Part shown: positions 35,503 through 46,560 of the stretch, one piece after another
How positions within the stretch are numbered: position 1 is the stretch's first letter
Layout of the letters: each line of letters begins with the position of its first letter
Assembly: GCA_004369085.1 (NCBI GenBank)
Contig: ML210248.1
Span: forward strand, 2,986 to 66,985
DNA: 64,000 nt
Reading direction: 5' to 3'
From: Coprinopsis marcescibilis
Lineage: Eukaryota; Basidiomycota; Agaricomycetes; Agaricales; Psathyrellaceae
The notes under the pieces: model-generated
Seen by the model: the letters and a program-made list of their open reading frames with translations, nothing else
What the model was told of the DNA's origin: nothing
Databases searched by the model: none
Made by a program: the position numbers and the translations under genes

Positions 35503-37916
35503 ATGAGTGACAAGAAGCGTGCCTTGGAGACAAATGGCGGCGCGGAGGGTGCCAACAAGAAGTTCAAAAGGTATGCGTCACAATCATTGCAGCCTGTTTA
35601 TTTTCGCTGAATCTTACTTTCATTCTGGTTAATATAGTGATGTGAGTAAATCTGCCTACTGCCTCGCCTGCTGCTAAGGTGAATATGCATGTTGTGAATG
35701 AACCGCTGATGTACTTTTACAATTATTGTTTCCAATAGACCCCATCAGCAAGCGGCTCAGTACCTCCTGCAGCAGTGAGTACAATTCAAAATCCCAAGTC
35801 TAATTGAACTGCACTCAAACCGGTCGTTCAAAGTTCTCTGCGCAGCTCATTGCTCAAAAGAAAGCTGAAATTGCCGCCAAGATGGCACAATATAGTGCGG
35901 CAGCCAAAGCGGGTACTTCTGCGGGAAGGGCACCTGTAAATCTAGTGGCTCCAGCTCCAAGAGTGCCCGTCGTCCCTCCTTCGATGCCTTCAAGAGTGGT
36001 GTCATCGCAAGCCACGCCTTCACCTTCCATCTCCAGCATACCAACACCCGCTTCAGGGTCGACATCTTCAACCCCTGCATTCGATGACATTGCAAAGAGA
36101 GTCGCCGACGCTAAGCGACGTGTTGCTGCCGCTCAAACCCAACTGGCCATGAAGGAGAATCCGTATATGGTGTGCATTCAGTTTTCAACAGTCATGTTGT
36201 TTCGGCTGACGTAGCGGTACCTAGGCTCAACGGGAAGGCACAAAGAAGAAAGGCAGCGGAACACCACAGGTGGAGCCCGTACAACAGGGCGCTGGACTGA
36301 AGATGGCTGCTCATCCTCTACTGCTCGACCAAACTCATGTACTCCAACAATCCAAGAAGGACAGATATAAGCCGATGCAACCCAAATTCGCGTCCATAAA
36401 GGCCAATGTTCGAAATGCGGCAACACCTACCCCCGCCCCTGTTCCAATTTCCGCCCCCAGCCCTATTGCAAACCCTTACAGTACCGCCGGCAAGGAAGCT
36501 ACGGGCACTGGCTTCGAAGGGGCACCAAAGGAGCGCTCTGGTCGCAACTTCCGATTTAACCCCAAAGGCAAATACGTCGCGCTCGCCAATCAGATGCGAC
36601 ACGAACAGCAACTGGAAGAGCTCAAACAACGCATCGCCGAAACCGCCAGGAAAGCTGGTCTCGACAGCGAATTAGGTATCGAAAAGAACATCAAGGTGTG
36701 TTTCCTTGGTATATATCATTGCTACGCTGACCTCGTTTTTAGAGGCTAGCACCTCCCGACTGCGAGTGGTGGGACTCCAGTCTGCTTCCCAACAAGAACT
36801 ACGCGGATGTGGACCAGCTTGGACTCGACAAACTGTTCATCCGCACGAACAACTCCCCGATCTCCATCTATGTCCAGCACCCAATCCCCATCCCCGCTCC
36901 CGGAGACAATGATAAGGTTGTTCTCAAGCCACTTATGTTGACCACAAAGGTTGGTGTTGCTCAGTTCAACATTGTCGTGATGATTCACCATCCCGTCCAC
37001 AGGAACAAAAGAAGATTCGTAAACAGCGCCGCCAGGGAGAGTTGCAAGATAAACGTGATCGTCAGAAGATGGGTCTTCTACCACCAGATCCTCCTAAAGG
37101 TTTGCTTTCTTCTAACTTCGATCGCCCCATCTCTGACGACTGTTTCAGTCAAACTTTCCAACTTGATGAGGGTCTTGACCTCGGATGCCATTCAAGATCC
37201 TACCCGCGTGGAAGCACGTGTCCGTCGTGAGGTGGCGATAAGGAAGCACACGCACGAGAAGGCGAACGCAGAGCGCAAGCTTACTGACGACCAACGGAGG
37301 GAAAAGAAGGAGAACAAGAAGATGGCGGAAGACAAGAGGGGTATTTGTGGTGCTATCTACAAGTATGTACACCTCCCCTATCATTTACATTGTCTTTCGT
37401 GGCTGATTGCGTCTCCACAGGGTCAAGGTCCTCAGCGACCCAGCACACCAATTCAAAGTCCGGAAGAATGCTGACCAACTCAACCTTACCGGTGTCTGCA
37501 TCTTCAACCCGCAGTTTAGCATGGTGTACGTGGAAGGCGCGCCAAAGTTTATGAAGAACTACCGGAGGCTGATGTTGAATCGCATCGCCTGGACGGAACC
37601 TGCACGACCAAGGGGTGGTGATGAGGTCGAGTTGGAGAACCCCGACTCAGATGTGGAGGGTCAGGACGAGGCGACGTCGTCCAATGCCAAGGGCAAGGGC
37701 AAGACAACGGCTGACGAGGATGAGGCGGGTCGGTCGTTGGAAGACAACAAATGCTGGTTGGTGTGGGAGGGTGCGTTGAGGGACCGGGCGTTTGTTGGGT
37801 TCAAAGCCAAGAGCTGCCCCACTGATCGTGATGCGAAGGAGTTCTTGGGCGAAAAGTTGAAGGGGTACTGGGATATGTCGAAGAACTGGAAGCCTGAGGA
37901 GGAAGAATTGTTCTAG
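35503..37916 (+). CDS. PRP3: U4/U6 snRNP splicing factor Prp3
   Basis: This is a multi-exon gene beginning MSDKKRALETNGGAEGANKK. A low-complexity Ala/Pro/Ser N-terminus is followed by the Prp3 signature blocks: GLKMAAHPLLLDQ, the KERSGRNFRFNPKGKYVALA block, DCEWWDSSLLPNKNY, ISIYVQHPIPIPAP and EQKKIRKQRRQGELQDKRDR (across an intron). The KMGLLPPDPPKVKLSNLMRV segment follows. The C-terminal DUF1115 domain contains LNLTGVCIFNPQFSMVYVEG and MLNRIAWTEP, an acidic Ser/Asp insert, then CWLVWEGALRDRAFVGFKAK and a stop at 37916. Prp3 binds the U4/U6 duplex and is part of the tri-snRNP. Length and domain order are normal for a fungal Prp3. Confidence 0.93.
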
Positions 37917-38226
37917 TGATGATCGCTTCATGACCTGGTGTCTACCAGCTTTGGCCCGATTTGTCGATCTGACTGTGCAGGAATGTTCTTGTTGTCAAAC
38001 TTGCTAATACGAGCATAGTTACAGAATGGCAGGCAGATAAAGGTGTTATTTCATTTATCCCAAATGGCAGGTAACATGTGCCTCCAGTACTGCCTCAAAG
38101 AACCCTTGAGGAAAGTCCGGCCGAATACAGCTATTTCGTAACCACAGCGCTTATTTCTGTCTCATTAAAGTAGGAAGCGGAGTTTATAGCGCATTCGATA
38201 TCCCTTCTGCCTTCCCTTCCAGTCCG
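37917..38226. other. Tandem intergenic spacer
   Basis: This is the 3' flank of PRP3 and promoter of the WW-like gene. Nothing else was recognised. Confidence 0.4.
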
Positions 38227-41200
38227 ATGAAGCCTAAACATCCTGTCTCTCCGATGGGTATCCTCAAACTACTACTCCAGGGAGTCTCCAGATGCTTCAA
38301 GATCCCAATCCTGACCATCGTGCGTCTCCTGCAAAGAATATGGCGTTCTTGGTCGGCCTCGCACTCGCACAGCAATGGAAAAAGGTGTGCAGATGACATC
38401 CACGACGATTCTTTACGCTGCTGTACATCCTCGACGAAGGCGACGACGACGACGACGACAACCTTTCTTTGCTCAGAGCTACCAACGCAGAACTCGGTCA
38501 TTGCTCCCCTGGTTGACCAGACCCAGTTGGTGCAAGGTTTGCCTCACGGCTTTGGCGCTGGGACATGCGGGGAACATGTGCAAGACGGCGACATTGCACT
38601 CCATGATGAGGATAAGGCATGCGCAGACCCTGATTACAGGAAGCGCACTCTGCGAGAATCGAGTTTCTCCGAAAGCACATTGCACAATGGTGATGGCGTC
38701 GACCTTGACGATCCCCAGGGCACACTGGCAGCGCAGGGTCCAGGGGATGCGGTCATACCTGTAGAAGATGCGACGATCTTGGAAGGCATCGGAGGGGGCG
38801 AGGTAGCAAGGCTTCCAGACGAAGATGACGTCGATGATCAAGTTTCTGACTGGATTTATCCGATCATGCCCAGTGGAAATATTCGGTATGAAAGACACGC
38901 GTACATTCATCTGTGAGTTATATACCGATGCTAGAAATCGAAAGGTTCTCACTTTTAATCTGATCCGATAACATGCACATTTGTAGCACACCGGAGCCCA
39001 GTAGATACTGCGTTAAGCCAATGCAGATCGCCTTCGACGAGTGAGTACTTCAGTCCCTCTGAGTCCTTTTCTTGAGGTCCCTCTGACGCCCTGTTTTTCA
39101 AGTGAATATGTCCTACCTGAAGGGTGGATTAAAGTGGTTCAACCAGAGGGCTTCCCATATTTCTGGCACGAGCAGGACGTGAGTTTACCTCGCTCAAAAA
39201 TGGCTAATGGCAACTTCTAAGGCAGTTCACATTCCCAGCGTATCATTACGGACAGTCAGATTTATGACGCCGATGTGTCTAAACATCTGGGGGGGTTTAT
39301 AACGGACATCCATGAGCATCTGAGGATTCGAAATTTGGTGCAGACCGAGGACGTGGACCTTGTCTTGCAAATAGTTCGTTGTCCTGAAGAAAATGGCGAG
39401 GAGCAGTGGTGGTGCGGATATTACTTCGTCAACCATTCGACAAGAACAATATTCTGGCTCGAGAAGTTCCACATCGATGAACACCTTGCCGAAGTGAAGG
39501 GAAAGTTACAGGGCTCACATATTAGTACGCATATTATCTGGATCTTCTGTGACAATATTGTTGACATTTCGCTTACAGAGGTCCTAATGGAGAATGAATA
39601 CTGGTTGGTGGCGGCTTGTCCTCCCTTGTAGAATCGAAGCTGATCTACCTTACCCTTGTTAACTGACGTTCAAGGCAGCATTGGATACTATATCCCAACC
39701 TTTGTCGGATCACGTCTGAAGTCATGACAGTTACTGAAAATGCCCTCAGAGACGCTATCATTGGTAGGGCAGAATCAGGTCGATTGCTCGGCTGGACTCT
39801 GACTCATTTAAATCCTTTAGACGTAATCACCTCCGAATACACAACCGTGAATATCAGTTTGGAATGTCTGAAGGATAGTGAAGCTCTTGTTAAAGAAACA
39901 AAGGGTAAGTTCGAACCGATATATTCAATGCGTTAAATAATTATTGGGTGACAGCCGCGCTTCCCAAAGGCTACTTCAAAAGGGGGAATAAGCGTGGTCC
40001 CCGGTACCGCGAAGGCGATATATCTACGTGGTGCATCGGTGAGACGCCTGTTCATAAATAATCAATTTCTTTATATTTATCATCAACCTTCAGGCCGAAT
40101 AATGAAACAGATTGGTAGTATATATCACCTGCTTTCCCGACGCTGAAGCTAAAGTTGGACTTCTTCGTGACAGCATTCAGTCGCTTCTTGAACTTCTATG
40201 GTCAGAGTGTCTGCCGCTTGGACCCGCGCAACTCTGTCCACAAAAATAAGCCCAAGACCCCGAGTGAAACCAGCATGCGTTTCCGTTGCCTTTCTCCAGC
40301 ACTTTTTTGCGCCCCAGACGTCTACTACACATTAATGGAGAAGCTATGGGTCGACAAACTCACGAGCCCCGAATTTTGGAATAAGCTTTTTGCCCAGCTT
40401 CACGAAGACTGGAGAGACCAACTGATCTATGTACGTTTTTTAGCAATTAGCGTTAGAAAAGGGGTAAAATCTGATGAACGCCAGGCCTCTTTGCTCCTCA
40501 CGACCAATATCGCCTTCTTAACAATATCCAACGTTACGAGGCAGGACGAGAAGATTCAAGGCACACTGGTTCAGATACCGAGCTACATCTCAACAATTTC
40601 AAGCATCGGGAGCATAATTCTGGGCTTGCTGCTCAAGCGGCAACACCGGATCAAGCTCAAGGATGGAACGGCATCCGAGATTGTACGGGCGCTTCTGCCT
40701 TTCAAACAAAGCTGAACTAAACCCGAGTCTTTTAGCATAGTTTCATTGCGAAGCGATACCACAAAAAACGGGGGTTTGAATCGCTTGCCGTGATGTACAG
40801 CCTTCCGTACGCGTTGCTTATGTGGGGGTGAGTAACCTTGTGCCGCCTGGAATGGATTCAGAATGAACCTCATGGGCTTGGTTACACTTACAGCATTACC
40901 ACTTTTCTCGCCTCATTTATGGCGATGTGCCTATATGAGATGACCAATTCTGCACGCTACATTTCCATCGCATGTTTCTTGATTTTATCAGGCCTCATAG
41001 GATGGTACATCCATATGTCGTGGGACAAGAACACAGATCGGTGGTCGTCCCTCTATATCAGTTTTTGGGAGAAGATCAAGAAGGAGGGGAAGGAGCTCAT
41101 GCCCCACCAGCAAGGCCAGGAGGCTAACGATGACACCGGGGCGACAACAATGTCAGATGAAGATGAAGAGGGCTCATATGCAAAATCGATTGTGTCTCGA

Positions 41201-41308
41201 CGGAGTAACGTGGCTTTATGGCGCAAGTGGTGGAGGCGACAGAGAGGGAAACGGTCTCAACCGACGTTGTCTGACGACCAGAGCTCGACAAGTATACGAG
41301 CAATGTGA
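38227..41308 (+). CDS. WW-like domain membrane protein of Agaricomycetes
   Basis: This is a multi-exon gene. The first exon (to about 38911) has a basic-hydrophobic start (MGILKLLLQGVSRCFKIPIL) and a Thr run (TTTTTTTF) encoded by an ACG microsatellite at 38430-38461. Spliced exons give TPEPSRYCVKPMQIAF, then a WW-like strand, LPEGWIKVVQPEGFPYFWHE. Next come RIITDSQIYDAD, DLVLQIVRCPEENGEEQWWC, GYYFVNHSTRTIFWLEKFHI and LENEYWKHWTLYPN-like sequence. The C-terminal third has probable membrane helices: ATVLLTTNIAFLTIS, IPSYISTISSIGSIILGLLL, ITTFLASFMAMCLYEM and YISIACFLILSGLIGWYI. An acidic-basic tail ends at 41308. This order is typical of a large uncharacterised mushroom-fungus family; only the first Trp half of a WW domain is convincing. 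The function is unknown. Exon joins near 39.6-40.15 kb are approximate. Confidence 0.68.
38430..38461. repeat. Coding (ACG/GAC)n microsatellite
   Basis: CGACGAAGG is followed by seven near-perfect GAC/ACG triplets. In the frame of the WW-like gene they encode a run of threonines. Confidence 0.75.
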
Positions 41309-41875
41309 CATAACAAACACTACTTATAAAGACATCATATTGTGGCACGCCAAAACAAAAACAGGAAATCTTCAGTCTTAAAATTACAACTGGCGAAAAC
41401 GACCCATTCCTGGTGCTCCACACCGTCACGGCCAATCAACCGATGCGAAGGCACTGCCGTGACAGAGTGTAAACGTAGGGTCATCCTCCTTGGACTATCT
41501 GCGCTGCCTCCTTGAAATACTAACGCTTTTGTAGGGTTGATCCTGACGACTGTGCTTGCCAAGGTACTCGGTATTTGCCCTACTATGGACATGCCAACTC
41601 CAACTTCTAAACGGCAAGAAGGCTCGCATTCAGGGGACAGTAGCATAGCATAAACAAAAGCGGAGAGCCATTCCTACAGCAGGTTGTGCTGGAAATTATA
41701 CATATTGAAAGCGAATGAAAAGCACAAGGTTTGAAAGCGAATTCGAATGAGCAAGCAGTGAGATACCAAAACCGTTGTTTACGGAGCTTTATACACCCCG
41801 AGCACCTGCTAGAATAGAAGTAGCGTTATTGAAGACTATCGTGTTCTGTGATGTGATTAAACGACTCGCCATATC
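41309..41875. other. Convergent 3' intergenic region
   Basis: This is the spacer between convergent genes. No frame with family resemblance was seen. Confidence 0.4.
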
Positions 41876-44208
41876 TTATCCACTAATTGCGGACCCAACC
41901 ATCCCTTCCCATCGGATTGAAAGGGACTTCCTCTTTGAAGCCTTGATATTTTGCTTGTTGCCGGTTTCGTGGTCTTTCGGCTTGTCCAAAGTACGAGATA
42001 GGTTTTGAGCAGGAGCAGCGCACTCTTCGTCGTCGTAAGCGTTAAAGAAATCCAGAGGATCTGGAGACGACGGGCCGCCATCCGCGAAAGTAGCGCTCGA
42101 TGTCGAGCTGGAACCAGTGTCGCCTTTCGCGAGGCCAAGGACCCGTTTAAGCTTCAACCCTTTAGAAGCAGAGATAGATCGTTTTTTATTGCTGTCCTTC
42201 TTTGTCGTCCAGCGCGAGTTAACCCTAAAGACAGGCCTCGAGTCTTCAGGCTGTGCCGAGGTGCGATTCGAGAGCCCAAGGTTCAATGGGTCGGCCTCTG
42301 ACGATCTAGGCTCCGACAAGCTACGAGCAATTCCAGTGGGGAGTGTAAGATCATCGTCATTGTCTTCTTCAACGTCCGGGTTAGGCGCAGAAGAAAAAAC
42401 AAGCATCTCGTCCGGGGCGGGATCAAACTCCGCGTCGGCGTAGACAACTTCCAATTCTGGTTGTGTCTCTGCTCTTGCAGCGGATTCTTCCCTAGTTTGG
42501 AGACCGATTACTGCTCCAGTGGATGTCGTGGTTGTGACGGCAGGTCGAATGGTGTTGCTTCTAGTTCTTTGAGAAACTATGGTTCCACTTCGAGCTCTTG
42601 CACTTCCAGCTGGCGCGTTTACAGTGACAGTGGACGTGTGATTGGCCTGAGTAATAGTACCGCTTCGAGTTCTCCCAGGAAGGTTGGTGCTGGCTGTCGC
42701 CAGAGTGATAGTACCGCTCCTGGTGCGGGTAACATTGTTTCCAGCGTTTACAGAGGTCTGCTGGGTCGAAGTGACTGGGCAAGGAGATTCGTGCACAGAA
42801 CGACAGGAAACGAGTGCTAGACGCGTATTCAGATATGCAGAGAGAGCGAGAAAGAGCACCAATAAACAAATAGACATACATTCGTCGTCTTGCGGGGGGC
42901 TTATTGGGTCAACAACGTCTTTCGGGGTAGCCTTTCCGAGTTGAGAAGTAAAAAGGTCCAGAGAGGCCGCTTCCTTCGTCAGATATATAGTCGGAGGGGA
43001 GATAAGACTGTCTGTGATCCAGGGAGATCGACCACCAAGGTCATTATGGAAGTGCAAGCCGTCCTCCGCTGATGTCAGCGACATGGATTCAGTAAGCTCG
43101 TAGAGGCGGGAATGGTCCTTTGAAGACAGTTTCTTGAGCACAGATCCAGAATTTGTCACGGGCGAGTGCATATTTTCTACACCAAAGCTGCTCTCGATCG
43201 GAATCGTATCCAGTCCCTGAATTTTGAAGGGTGTCGACTCGCGTCCTCCCTGTAAGCCCGCGATAAACAATTCATGGGCAGCAATGTCCTTGTCGACGTT
43301 GTAGATGGCGCTGCCTTCCTCAGCTTCTTGGTCGCAATATCCATAGACAGAGAGTTGCGAAGGCGGTCGATCAAAGTCAATAAGCCCCAGAGACGATTTC
43401 GGATCAAATTGTGCAGCACGGCGAGAGAGTGTGGGATGCTCCAAGCCCAGAGCTGGATGAGATGGCCTTCGTGACAGCCTTCGAAGAGATTTACGACTTT
43501 TGGACCGCATTGCTTTGGCCGAAAAGCTAGGATCAGGACTTTGAGTAGATATATGCGCCTTTTTGGTGACTAGATGAGGGTCTTCAGGGGTCCTGATCCC
43601 CATTGCGATAGGGCTCGGAAGTAGCTGGTCGTTTGGCAGTGACAGGGTGCTCGCATTGATCCCAGAGTTCCTCCGTTTCGAAGCAGGAAGGTTGAAATCG
43701 TCAGAGGCGTCCGCAAGCGTTCTTTTTGGATTGACCAAGCTTTCGCCTGAGGACGAGGAATAGCACGAGAGCGATGGGGAAGCAGGTCGAGAGTTAAAAG
43801 GACTGGCCAGAGAAGCTACAGAATTCGATTTTGGCAATTTGATTTTCTTGGCACTTTTCCACAGCAGGCTTCCATTTGCCGACTTGCCTGTTTGTACGGC
43901 AGTCAGTTCAGGTACCTCGATGGAACGAAGCAATACATACCAGTCAAGGCATCTTTCGAGGTTCCAGAAGATCGTCGTACATGTCCAGACGTGGCGTTCT
44001 CCTTCAGGTTCTTAGAACTGGCAACCCGCCTTGTTTTTCGACGCGTATATTTGCGTGTCACGGTTGGTCTCTTCTGCTCAGCGACTGGCACAGGAGAGAA
44101 CGGTTGGCCTTCTGGATGGGAAGACGGTCGCGAGGTTTTGAGCTTGAACACCTGTGCTTGGGTTAGTTCGGTAGATGCTGGCGTCGTGAAGTCATCAATG
44201 GGGCTCAT
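41876..44208 (-). CDS. Low-complexity hypothetical protein with RTRSGTIT repeats
   Basis: Exon 1 begins MSPIDDFTTPASTELTQAQV and contains a basic segment (RKYTRRKTRR). The long second exon starts near GKSANGSLLWKSAKKIKLPK. It is Ser/Pro-rich, with putative nuclear localisation signals (KKIKLPK, SKSRKSLRRLSRRP, DSNKKRSISASKGLKLKR). Between about 42540 and 42750 it carries four copies of a phospho-site-like motif: TRTRSGTIT, GRTRSGTIT, RARSGTIV and QRTRSNTI. The C-terminus reads KSLSIRWEGMVGSAISG. A stop-free 63-nt intron is likely at 42817-42879. I do not recognise a fold, and most of the protein is probably disordered. It may be a regulatory or scaffold protein targeted by basophilic kinases or 14-3-3, which is inference from the repeats only. 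Confidence 0.7.
42817..42879 (-). other. Probable in-frame 63-nt intron
   Basis: On the minus strand this reads GTATGT..CGTCTAG, pyrimidine-rich, 21 codons without a stop. Read through, it gives a hydrophobic CLLVLFLALSAYL segment in an otherwise polar, disordered protein; spliced, it is removed cleanly in phase. Confidence 0.6.
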
Positions 44209-44593
44209 GATGGGCTAAATCGATGTATAATCGTTCAGATGCGTAGTCGTGATGAATCATTTTCGATTTCAATACCATACGGACGCGCCCAGCGCTGAGC
44301 TATCGACCTGCGCGATTAGTTCCGCTCTGCATTAGCTGGTATCGCGTACCCTCGGAGGTTTGAGTTCAAATCAAACGGCGTTGTGCGAAGCTAGTCACTG
44401 GTGTGGTGGATGCAAGATGACCATGAACACGGCAGGCAAACTGCGGGGGCAATTGGCTTCAGCGCACAGACCCCTCCTCAGATACTTCCCACGCCCACAG
44501 TGCCACACATTCTGGATGAGCGTGTATGTCGCGTTGCATTGACGGTTGCATTCAACTTTTTATGCGACGACGACTGACGAGGACTTCGCAAAT
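44209..44593. other. Divergent promoter region
   Basis: This lies between the RTRSGTIT-protein gene (-) and the first F-box/LRR-like gene of the array (+). A tRNA-like T-arm sequence (44362-44383) was examined and rejected as a gene. Confidence 0.4.
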
Positions 44594-46307
44594 ATGCAAG
44601 ACCTTCCACCCGAATTGTGGGATCAAATCGCCAGATACCTACCAGAGAGTAGCCTCATTAACCTCATCGGGGTGAACAAGACGCTCACGGACCATGGGCT
44701 GAACGCGAAGTACAGGGAATTGAGGATCAGTCGTATCGATACCGACCTATTTCGAAGGCTAGAGCTCATAAAGTGGGTGCATGACGGTTAGTATACGGAC
44801 GTCTCTTACTGACCGTGCGCTAGGGACCTGAATCACTTTCGTCGCGTGCGCAATGTCGTCTTGGAACATTTACCCGTCAAAGATCTGGAATTGATCGACA
44901 AAATCAATGCTGCAGAAGCCCAGGCAGATGCAGAGCGTTATGCAACACCTGTCAAGCCTGCGACTGGATTTATAGGGGTTACCAGCCGAATGCTCAAACG
45001 ATTTTCGATAGGACGGAAGGCTGGGCCTGCCAAGATCGTGGTTCCTTTCACAGCAAGAGAGGTCAGGGATCGCATCTTGAGTGTGTTACCTCGACTACCC
45101 AATATCGCCAGCTTCACGGTCACTCAGGACAACAACACAATATTTTATCCGCTCATATGTCTGATATTTTGGGAAAACTATTCAGCCCAACTGCAAGAAC
45201 TTGATATTGCAGTCCACTTTTTAAGCGGGAAACCACCGATACCACTCGCATTTTCCTTTCCTCAGCTACGGAAACTGACGTTCCGAGCATTCAGCTACCC
45301 GACACACTCCATCGACACACGTCCCGAACCACTAGACATGAACGCATGTGTGTGCTTCATCAACAAATTCCAACGAAATCTCGAATACCTTCGCATCTTC
45401 AATGAGGGGAAAGAAGATCTTGACGACATTTACAGCACCTTGGGACGATTTTCAAACCTGCAATACTTTGAAGTTACCCCACCGAGCGCCGCAATCTCTC
45501 AAGGCCAAGGTTCGTTCCTCCAGCGCCATGCAGACGTCATTCGCAACATGACATACGTGTCCCTCTCTGGCATCGATCGCGGTGGACTCACCAGCATCGA
45601 AATGGAACGACTCGAAAAGCTCACGCTTCGACTCAAATATATCCCATACCCCGACGCCTGGTGGACCAGACCCTCACCCTTCCTCAAGTCAATCCTCCCC
45701 ACCCTCCGCTCATTGCATCTCGAAGGCGCACTTTCAGTCAAGGAGCTAAACGATTTCTTAACAGCAATACGAGTAGCTGACGTACCCATTGCTTTACAAG
45801 AGCTATCTCTTTCCGTTCACAGCCTTGCCGTCGACATCCTTTTGGACGTTGCAGCCGCTCTTCCCAATCTTCGATCCTTTGCTCTTCAAATCCATGACGT
45901 CATTGCGGAAGGTTCTCCCACGACACCGACCGAGTTCTTCCCTTACACTTCGGTGTGTTCGAGTCATTTCGCTGCGCAAATACGATTACGAAACGCTGAC
46001 TTTTCCGCAGGGTTCTCACGTGCCGAACTTTGCTGTCAAAATCCGGGAAGTCCTCCCAGAGAGTAATTGGAATTTGCAAGACATTACGATTCGACGGCAA
46101 TCATGTTGCGGAGACCTTATGCTATGGGGCCTCATGCTCCTTTGTGCAGAATGTGTCCCTAGCATCCGCAGCTTCGACTCGCAAGGCACCAAAATCATCC
46201 CTAGTCCACCCAACCAGAAACCAGAACCGAGCACTAGTCGCTGTTCAAACGGTCTATGTTCCTACAACTCGGGCACTGCACCTTCCGTTCCACCCGACAT
46301 CGCCTGA
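44594..46307 (+). CDS. F-box-like/LRR-like protein, array member 1
   Basis: Exon 1 starts at the ATG of MQDLPPELWDQIARYLPESS with LINLIGVNKTLTDHGL and NAKYRELRISRI, an F-box-like helix set. Exon 2 encodes the leucine-rich region: LPRLPNIASFTVTQDN, FPQLRKLTFRAFSY, FSNLQYFEVTPPSAAIS, a family anchor WWTRPSPFLKSILPTLRSLH and LPNLRSFALQIHDVIAEG. After an intron near 45953-46012 the conserved tail is NWNLQDITIRRQSCCGDLML and WGLMLLCAECVPSIRSFDSQ. An additional tail of about 35 residues (SSPNQ-like, Pro/Ser-rich) ends at 46307. It includes an unusual stretch after the F-box (FSIGRKAGPAKIVVPFTARE). SCF adaptor function is expected by analogy but unproved. Confidence 0.77.
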
Positions 46308-46560
46308 TTTTCCACCGAAACGTTACCACCTCACCTATTCTCCATTAATAATATCGTACATCCGATGTTCTCGCTCTTATGCTGTATTATTGACTCTGAT
46401 GAGTGTCTTTCCAATCTGTTACAGTGCCTTCGCGCTGAGTGAGCCGCAGATTACATACCTGAGCGGACATACAACTTGATCGTTCGGGCCACCGAGAATA
46501 GTATATATTTGACCACCTCGAACCTCTTTGTCAAACCCTTCCAGCCATTAACCCTCGAAT

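Noticed and set aside
44270..44400. tRNA-like sequence with a T-arm (TTTGA GTTCAAA TCAAA) and a CGCGAT..ATCGCG stem
   Set aside because: The acceptor stem pairs only partly, the D- and anticodon-arm spacing does not fit any isoacceptor, and no convincing anticodon loop could be placed. At most a decayed tRNA fragment.
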